This document shows, in pieces, positions 58,828 to 64,000 of a stretch of DNA of 64,000 nucleotides (positions are counted from its first letter, which is position 1; each line of letters opens with the position of its first letter). The notes under the pieces were generated by a model that saw nothing but the letters and a program-made list of their open reading frames with translations, searched no databases and was not told the origin of the DNA. Where the stretch lies: contig CAMORT010000004.1 of assembly GCA_946624065.1 (NCBI GenBank), forward strand, positions 6,990 to 70,989, written 5' to 3'. The DNA comes from F23-D06 sp002392325 (lineage in GTDB: Bacteria; Bacteroidota; Bacteroidia; Bacteroidales; WCHB1-69). The position numbers and the translations under genes were made by a program.

Positions 58828-59560
58828 GGGCACCTCCTTCCTGAACATTTCTTCTTCTAAACCGTTTCACCTCCTTGATAGAGGCGCAGATAGCGGCACC
58901 GAGGATGGCGGAAATGATAATAGCCCAGCCCCCGCCGCCGCTCTTGGAGAGCACATTGATGCCGGGCACATATTTGAACAGGCAGGAGAGCAATGCGGAA
59001 ACGATGACCGCAATGGCCACTTTCCTACCCTTACGGGCTGGCGGGATGATGATAGCGATGAACATGCAGTAGAGGGCGATGCCGAAGCAGCCCTGGAGCA
59101 TGGGCGAGAGCAAGCTGGAGGCCACTGCGCCAAGGCATGTGCCGAGTGTCCACCCGAAAATCGGGGTGGCCATCAAACCGCCGAAGAACGGGAAGTTGAC
59201 ATCGTCTTTTTCCATGGAAGCGAGCGCGAAGACCTCATCGGTGATGCAGAAGGCCATGATGGCGCGCTTGTAAAACGGCATCTCCGGTGCCACTTTCTGT
59301 GAGAGGGAAAGCGACATCAGCATATAGCGCAGATTGATGACAAAAGTGGTGATTACCAGTTCAATATAAGGTGCGCCGCCCTCGATGAGGCGTATGCCGG
59401 CAAACTGGCCCGCCGAAGCCATGTTGGTGAGTGAGATAATCGTAGCCTCCAACGGATTGAAGCCCATCTTCACGGCAATCAATCCGAAGGTAAAAGAGAC
59501 GGGAATGTAACCCAAGCAGATGGGAAATCCCTTCTTTATACCCCTAATAAACTCATTCAT
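58820..59560 (-). CDS. azlC: AzlC family branched-chain amino acid export subunit
   Basis: A 246-residue polytopic membrane protein with the family motifs G-x-I-P-V-S-F-T-F-G, N-M-A-S-A-G-Q-F and F-V-I-N-L-R-Y. It is the large subunit of the AzlCD exporter. Its promoter is TATCTTTG at 59590-59597 on the minus strand. Confidence 0.93.
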   Translation of the reverse strand: MNEFIRGIKKGFPICLGYIPVSFTFGLIAVKMGFNPLEATIISLTNMASAGQFAGIRLIEGGAPYIELVITTFVINLRYMLMSLSLSQKVAPEMPFYKRAIMAFCITDEVFALASMEKDDVNFPFFGGLMATPIFGWTLGTCLGAVASSLLSPMLQGCFGIALYCMFIAIIIPPARKGRKVAIAVIVSALLSCLFKYVPGINVLSKSGGGGWAIIISAILGAAICASIKEVKRFRRRNVQEGGAHV

Positions 59561-59589
59561 AGATGATTATCTTTTCAATTTTGAGATTG

Positions 59590-59597
59590 CAAAGATA
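59590..59597 (-). promoter_or_regulatory. Promoter of azlCD
   Basis: TATCTTTG is read on the minus strand about 30 bases before azlC. Confidence 0.65.
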
Positions 59598-59663
59598 GTA
59601 AAAATTTAGTTCTCAAAAATGACATAAAATATGGCCAACGGGATTAATGTAGAATTATTTTTA

Positions 59664-59671
59664 TATATTTG
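59664..59671 (+). promoter_or_regulatory. Promoter of the tandem lipoprotein pair
   Basis: TATATTTG fits the -7 consensus. The transcript would cover the stub at 59785 and both lipoprotein genes. Confidence 0.5.
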
Positions 59672-59784
59672 CGAACATATTTTTTAGCATACAGCAAATA
59701 TTATCATTAATCAACTCAGAAAGAATTAGACATCAATTTCAGAACATATATGCACATGATGAATGGACTAAGGGAAGAGCTAAG

Positions 59785-59859
59785 TGGTTCAAAATTCTGG
59801 ACATCGAATCAACTTGGTTTTGGTATTTCGGAACGGGTAATGGGGATACATTGTGGTAA
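59785..59859 (+). repeat. 75-base coding stub, copy 1
   Basis: A 25-codon frame beginning W-F-K-I-L-D-I and ending with a stop lies 16 bases before the lipoprotein ATG. A near-identical copy is at 60460-60534. About nine bases differ; four of the seven changed codons are synonymous, so the frame looks selected. It appears to be the C-terminal end of a gene whose body is missing. Confidence 0.6.
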
Positions 59860-59875
59860 TAAAAAATCTTCTGCT

Positions 59876-60421
59876 ATGAAAAGACTTCAATCAATATTAA
59901 TCCTTTTTGCCATATTGGTCTTAACTTGTTGTGAGAAACCATCTTTGTGTTTCGAACGCGTCCCATACACTGGCAATGAATTGCGCACCGACGGCTTTTA
60001 CTATACCGACAAATATTATCACAATTTTGATGACACACTGCCCAATGACAGTCTTTTGTTCATCTATTTTCTGTATAAGGACGGTTCCTGGTTTGAGGGT
60101 GGAACATATCATGTGACAGATGTGAATGATATAACACCAGAGATGATACAGGATTACCACACCAAATACCCTCATAATTATAATACTGAAATAAATTGGG
60201 GACTTTTCAAAGTCCACCCCAACAACATTTACTGGACATTATATCATGTATGGGAATTGGGTGTGAGCACCAAGTCGTTAGACTCTGCCTATATTTTGAA
60301 CGACACTACGTTTGTTCAAGTTAATTATACTTCAGAACAAACACCTTACAAAATCACTTACCATTTCCAGAAATTCCCCTACAAGCCGGACAGCAGTGTG
60401 GCATACCAGTGGTTTCCGTAA
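59876..60421 (+). CDS. Small lipoprotein, first of a tandem pair
   Basis: A 181-residue lipoprotein (lipobox around L-T-C, Cys18 or Cys19) with the shared motifs G-N-E-L-R-T-D-G-F-Y-Y, F-F-L-Y-K-D-G and the C-terminal F-P-Y-K-P-D-S-S-V-A-Y-Q-W. The family is not recognised. The start is M-K-R-L-Q-S at 59876; upstream in-frame Met codons encode no signal peptide. It is a paralogue of the next gene, and 43 bases at the 3' ends are identical (60371-60413 and 61025-61067). Confidence 0.8.
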   Translation: MKRLQSILILFAILVLTCCEKPSLCFERVPYTGNELRTDGFYYTDKYYHNFDDTLPNDSLLFIYFLYKDGSWFEGGTYHVTDVNDITPEMIQDYHTKYPHNYNTEINWGLFKVHPNNIYWTLYHVWELGVSTKSLDSAYILNDTTFVQVNYTSEQTPYKITYHFQKFPYKPDSSVAYQWFP

Positions 60422-60459
60422 ATCTACTATTGTTAACCATCTGTTTTTTTTGTCCATTC

Positions 60460-60534
60460 TGGTTCAAAATTCTGGACATCGACCCAACTTGGTTTTGGTA
60501 TTTCGGAACAGGGAATGGGAGCACCTTATGGTAA
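60460..60534 (+). repeat. 75-base coding stub, copy 2
   Basis: This is the second copy of the stub at 59785-59859, in the same position relative to the next lipoprotein ATG (16 bases). Confidence 0.6.
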
Positions 60535-60550
60535 ATAAAATTCCTCGGCT

Positions 60551-61072
60551 ATGAAAAAAATTCTAACACTAATAATTCTTTTTGCTATATTGGCCTTATC
60601 TTGTAAAAGACCACACCTTGCTTTCGACCGTACGCCATTTTTAGGCAACGAACTGAGGACAGATGGTTTCTATTATTATACCTATTATCCAAATTCACAA
60701 TGGGATACAACCAATCGGACTTATGTCTTCTTTTTGTACAAAGATGGCACAATCTTAAGAGGTTACACATACAACACTGTCAACATACAGGATATCACAA
60801 TTGAAATGATAAAGGAAGATGAAAAATTTTTACAAGAGGACAGTGGTTCATGGGGACTGTTTACTGTTAAGGACAGGAATTTATATTGGAGTTTTTGGCA
60901 TTATGGACCAGATTTTCACACTTATGTTTCATTAGATTCCGCTATAATTCTAAACGACACCACTTTCCATGAATATAGGGAAACAAGCGAGGGTGTCATT
61001 ATAAATAACACCTACCATTTTCACAAATTCCCCTACAAGCCGGACAGCAGTGTGGCATACCAGTGGTGGTAA
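60551..61072 (+). CDS. Small lipoprotein, second of a tandem pair
   Basis: A 173-residue lipoprotein (lipobox A-L-S-C, Cys18) paralogous to the preceding gene: both have G-N-E-L-R-T-D-G-F-Y-Y, a strand-rich middle with W-G-L-F and I-L-N-D-T-T-F, and the same C-terminal motif. The duplication includes the 75-base upstream stub. The function is unknown. It is convergent with the COG2509 gene. Confidence 0.8.
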   Translation: MKKILTLIILFAILALSCKRPHLAFDRTPFLGNELRTDGFYYYTYYPNSQWDTTNRTYVFFLYKDGTILRGYTYNTVNIQDITIEMIKEDEKFLQEDSGSWGLFTVKDRNLYWSFWHYGPDFHTYVSLDSAIILNDTTFHEYRETSEGVIINNTYHFHKFPYKPDSSVAYQWW

Positions 61073-61085
61073 AACACTGTTATAT

Positions 61086-62642
61086 TTATTGTTGAAACGA
61101 TAAAAATATTGCCGTCTTCAATCCATCGATGGCGGCACTCATGATGCCTCCCGCGTAACCGGCACCTTCACCGATGGGATAGATGCCTTTTACAGAGCAC
61201 ATCCTGTCGTCGCCGCGCACCATACGCACGGGAGAGGAGGAGCGCGTTTCCACGCCCGTGAGCACCGCGTCAGGGTCGGCAAAGCCGGGCATCTTGCGGT
61301 CGAAGAGCGGCAACGCCTTCTTTAGGGAGTCCACCACATAGTCGGGGAGGCAGCGGTGAAGGTCGCAGAAACAGACCCCATGGGGATACGAGGGCTTCAC
61401 GCTACGGTATCTTTCCGCCACCTTGCCTTGCAGAAACTCACCCACCAGATTGCCCGGCGCGCGGTAGTCGCCCGCCACCTGGAAGGCCAGCCGTTCGTAT
61501 TTCTCTTGATAGTCCAGTCCGTCCAACGGGTTGTCTTTCAGATAGTCGTCAGGGTTCACATTGACCAACAGTGCGCTGTTGGAGTTGGCCTTGTCGCGGT
61601 TGCGCTCGCTCATACCGTTGGTTACAATCGTTTCCGGATCGTTGGTTGAAGCCATGACTGTGCCTCCGGGGCACATACAGAACGTATATACGCTCCTGTC
61701 TTCCAAGTGCACCACTCCCTTGTAGGAAGCGGGCGGGAGAATGCGCGCGGCATCGCCGTACTGCATCCGGTTGATGCGCCGTTGCTGGTGCTCGATGCGC
61801 ACACCCATGGAGAAGGGTTTCGCCTCCATCTCCATGCCACGCTCATACAATCGTTTGATGGTATCGCGGGCCGAGTGACCCAAACCGAGCAACACATGAT
61901 GCGTCTTGATTTTCAATGCAGGTTCACAAAACAGCTCAAGCACCTCATCCTGCTTCTTGAAATCCGTGAAAACGGTGTTGAAATGGAACTCACCACCTAA
62001 CGATTCGATTTCAAGACGGATGTTGCGCACCACTTTTTCCAAATAGTCGGTTCCCACATGCGGGTTCTGCATATAAGTCACATCCTCATGCGCTCCATGC
62101 TTGTAGAACTCCTGCAGCACAAAATCGTTGTATTCGCTGTGCACATTGGTGTTGAGTTTACCGTCGGAGAAAGTACCAGCACCCCCCTCCCCGAACTGCA
62201 CATTGGAATTGGGATTGAGCGTTTTCGTGTAGAGAAAATCGGCCACCGCGCGCTTGCGATCCTCGATTTTGCCGCCACGCTCCAAAATGATGGGTTTGGC
62301 ATGGCAGCGCGCCAGATACAGGGCGGCGAACATGCCGGATGGCCCGAAACCGACCACCACGGGGCGGAGGTCGTCTTTCCATTCGGGATATTGAAGTTGC
62401 ACTGGCTCTTTGTATTCGGATACGCCGTCTTTTTCCAACAATGATTTGTAATTGTCGGGCAGGGTGACCGCCACTTGATAGTCGAACATCACCTTGTTTT
62501 TCTTACGGGCGTCAATGGCCTGGCGCACGATTTTAAAATCTTGAACATCCTCGTGTCGGATATGAAATTGCTGGCACACAGCGTTTTTCACATTCGGGTT
62601 AGCCGAAACGGGGATACGGATATTGGTGAGTTTCAGTTTCAT
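61086..62642 (-). CDS. FAD-dependent dehydrogenase, COG2509 type
   Basis: A 518-residue flavoprotein. An N-terminal ~90-residue extension precedes the FAD-binding Rossmann motif V-V-V-G-F-G-P-S-G-M-F-A-A-L-Y-L, then a glutamate-rich strand (I-I-L-E-R-G-G) and G-G-A-G-T-F-S-D-G-K-L. The C-terminus has G-E-G-A-G-Y-A-G-G-I-M-S-A-A-I-D-G. The family is widespread and its substrate is unknown. It is transcribed divergently from the chrA pair. Confidence 0.9.
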   Translation of the reverse strand: MKLKLTNIRIPVSANPNVKNAVCQQFHIRHEDVQDFKIVRQAIDARKKNKVMFDYQVAVTLPDNYKSLLEKDGVSEYKEPVQLQYPEWKDDLRPVVVGFGPSGMFAALYLARCHAKPIILERGGKIEDRKRAVADFLYTKTLNPNSNVQFGEGGAGTFSDGKLNTNVHSEYNDFVLQEFYKHGAHEDVTYMQNPHVGTDYLEKVVRNIRLEIESLGGEFHFNTVFTDFKKQDEVLELFCEPALKIKTHHVLLGLGHSARDTIKRLYERGMEMEAKPFSMGVRIEHQQRRINRMQYGDAARILPPASYKGVVHLEDRSVYTFCMCPGGTVMASTNDPETIVTNGMSERNRDKANSNSALLVNVNPDDYLKDNPLDGLDYQEKYERLAFQVAGDYRAPGNLVGEFLQGKVAERYRSVKPSYPHGVCFCDLHRCLPDYVVDSLKKALPLFDRKMPGFADPDAVLTGVETRSSSPVRMVRGDDRMCSVKGIYPIGEGAGYAGGIMSAAIDGLKTAIFLSFQQ

Positions 62643-62659
62643 ATCAAGTGTTATTTTCG

Positions 62660-62682
62660 GTGCAAAAATAGTATTTTTGCAC
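62660..62682. promoter_or_regulatory. Palindromic divergent promoter of COG2509 and chrA genes
   Basis: GTGCAAAAATA (62660-62670), a central G, then TATTTTTGCAC (62672-62682) form a perfect palindrome. Each arm contains a -7 element TATTTTTG, one per strand, pointing outward. Confidence 0.65.
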
Positions 62683-62696
62683 GCACTTAAATAAAC

Positions 62697-63248
62697 ATGC
62701 CCAAACTGTACGAATTATTCTGGTCCTTTTTTAAAATCGGCACCTTCACCATAGGTGGCGGATACGCCATGATACCGCTGATGGAGAAGGAGATTGTGGA
62801 CCGGCGGAAATGGATAGACCGCGAGGAGTTTATGGACATCATGGTTGTTTCGCAAGCCATGCCGGGCATCTTCGCTGTCAACATGGCAACTACTGTAGGG
62901 TACAAGTTGCGCGGACACAAAGGGGTATTGGTTTCCATCATCGGCAACATTGCCATACCCATTCTCATCATCTTAGGATTTGCCACCTGCTTCCGTTTTT
63001 TGAAAGGAAATGCTGCTTTTGAGGCCATTTTCAAGGGCATACGACCTGCCGTGGTGGCCCTGATTGCAGCTCCCGTCTTCAACATGGCCAAAACTGCCAA
63101 AATCAGCTGGCGCAACTGCTGGATTCCGTTATTGGCCATGCTTTTGATTTACCTGCTGGGGGTATCGCCAGTGTGGATTATCGCAACCACCATAATTGGA
63201 GGTGTTCTCTACAGTATATGGAAGAAGAGAAAGGAGGGCGAGGCATGA
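62697..63248 (+). CDS. Chromate transporter, first half
   Basis: A 183-residue membrane protein of the short-chain CHR family, with F-x-K-I-G-x-F-T-I-G-G-G-Y-A-M-I-P-L and S-Q-A-M-P-G in the first helices. Short CHR proteins come in pairs that work together. Its end overlaps the next start (ATGA at 63245-63248). CHR proteins export chromate; the substrate here is inferred from the family. Confidence 0.9.
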   Translation: MPKLYELFWSFFKIGTFTIGGGYAMIPLMEKEIVDRRKWIDREEFMDIMVVSQAMPGIFAVNMATTVGYKLRGHKGVLVSIIGNIAIPILIILGFATCFRFLKGNAAFEAIFKGIRPAVVALIAAPVFNMAKTAKISWRNCWIPLLAMLLIYLLGVSPVWIIATTIIGGVLYSIWKKRKEGEA

Positions 63249-63820
63249 TATTCTTACGATTGTTCCTTATTTTCTTGAAAATCGGCATTTTCAGCTTTGG
63301 CGGTGGGTTGGCCACCATTGCTTTGATCCAGAACGAAGTCGTGGAAAAGCAGGGATGGCTTTCCGCACAGGAATTTACCGACATTGTGGCCACCTCGCAA
63401 ATCACGCCAGGACCTGTGGGTATCAACACGGCCACCTACACGGGCTACACCGCCATTGTCAACGCCGGCTATTCGGAAGGTCTCGGCATCGTGGGGGCGC
63501 TCCTCGCCTCGTTTGCCGTCATCCTCATCCCCGTCATTTTAATGCTGATAGTCAGCAGGTTGCTTTTGAAGCACAAAGACAACCGCGTCGTTACGGATGT
63601 CATGTCATTGCTTCGGTTAGCCATTGTGGGTTTGATTGCCGCTGCCGCCCTGCTGCTCGCCACACCGGAGACTTTCGGCAACGCGTCACCGCAACTTTGG
63701 ATTAGCATCGCCATTTTCGCCATCGTTTTTCTTGCCTCCCTCAAGTTCAAGGCCAGTCCTATTTTGCTGATTCTGCTGAGTGGAGTTGTGGGGTTCTTGG
63801 TTTATGGGGTGATACTATAG
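63245..63820 (+). CDS. Chromate transporter, second half
   Basis: A 191-residue partner of the previous protein: I-F-S-F-G-G-G-L-A-T-I, S-Q-I-T-P-G-P-V-G-I-N-T-A-T-Y in two parts, and about five membrane segments. The start is M-I-F-L-R-L at 63245, four bases before the end of the first half, so the two are coupled. It overlaps a convergent gene by 6 bases. Confidence 0.9.
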   Translation: MIFLRLFLIFLKIGIFSFGGGLATIALIQNEVVEKQGWLSAQEFTDIVATSQITPGPVGINTATYTGYTAIVNAGYSEGLGIVGALLASFAVILIPVILMLIVSRLLLKHKDNRVVTDVMSLLRLAIVGLIAAAALLLATPETFGNASPQLWISIAIFAIVFLASLKFKASPILLILLSGVVGFLVYGVIL

Positions 63821-64000
63821 GACCGCTTTTTCACCAATACCCAAAGCATTGCGTATGTCTGTTAAAAATCCATATGAATTCGATATACCAATGTACTTTT
63901 GAGCAAGATTTTTCAGGTGGGGTATTGCAATTTCAGAATTAATTTGGCAATGATATAGAAGTTGACCCAACATAATTGGTCTATTGATTTGGATTCCGCC
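63815..64000 (-). CDS. Unknown protein, C-terminal 61 residues only
   Basis: A minus-strand frame is open to the right edge of the window and ends at 63815-63817. The visible end reads R-P-I-M-L-G-Q-L-L-Y-H-C-Q and ends G-I-G-E-K-A-V-L. It is not recognised. It has a coding look (no internal stop over 61 codons, no competing gene) but the rest lies outside the window. Confidence 0.6.
   Translation of the reverse strand, partial: GGIQINRPIMLGQLLYHCQINSEIAIPHLKNLAQKYIGISNSYGFLTDIRNALGIGEKAVL

Noticed and set aside
59750..59875. Extra N-terminal 42 codons of the first lipoprotein
   Set aside because: They come from the duplicated stub read in another frame and precede the real signal peptide.

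Overview
The window looks like a chromosome segment from a Bacteroidota bacterium, most likely a Bacteroidales with a type IX secretion system (T9SS). The evidence is a giant protein and a C10 protease that both end in T9SS sorting tails, a PorE-like envelope protein, a CarboxypepD_reg/TonB-dependent receptor, FISUMP and SprB-type modules, AzlCD, the three-gene-plus secE-nusG-rplKAJL-rpoBC cluster, and about fifteen promoters with the Bacteroidota -7 element TAnnTTTG. Many human-gut Bacteroides lack T9SS, so a Porphyromonadaceae-like or uncultured Bacteroidales host is more likely than Bacteroides itself (inference).

Layout. 1-4870: 3' end of a SprB/FISUMP surface protein, rpmB with its own terminator, and a TonB-dependent receptor. 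4893-6212: promoter, cobalamin riboswitch and a BtuG-like surface lipoprotein. 6391-12430: an AT-rich accessory island holding a translationally coupled pair, an SF2 helicase fused to a PD-(D/E)XK-like nuclease followed by a 605-residue partner. The layout resembles DdmDE plasmid-defence modules. A HTH antitoxin-like gene, its frameshifted partner and another gene remnant follow. 12592-14421: uvrC. 14451-26290 (minus): secE-nusG-rplK-rplA-rplJ-rplL-rpoB-rpoC-DUF3467. 26341-28793 (minus): an MsbA-type ABC exporter and trmB.

28862-44666 (minus): the 3738-residue T9SS-exported protein, then the proS-mazG-porE operon upstream of it. 44771-49787 (plus): a four-gene envelope operon (Tyr/Trp- and Ser/Thr-rich lipoprotein, FadL-like porin, beta-propeller-like protein, amidotransferase-like exported protein). 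49784-54496 (minus): udk, tRNA-Gln, a DUF6515-like protein, a C10 cysteine protease with T9SS tail and a four-helix-bundle protein. 54684-58480 (plus): M23 peptidase, phoH, lpxK, punA. 58483-59560 (minus): azlC-azlD. 59664-61072: two tandem paralogous lipoproteins, each preceded by the same 75-base coding stub. 61086-64000: a COG2509 flavoprotein divergent from a split chromate transporter pair, and the 3' end of an unknown minus-strand gene.

The strongest candidate for an under-described system is the helicase-nuclease plus partner pair at 6486-11647. Its DdmDE-like assignment rests on architecture, motifs and size, not on a database search.
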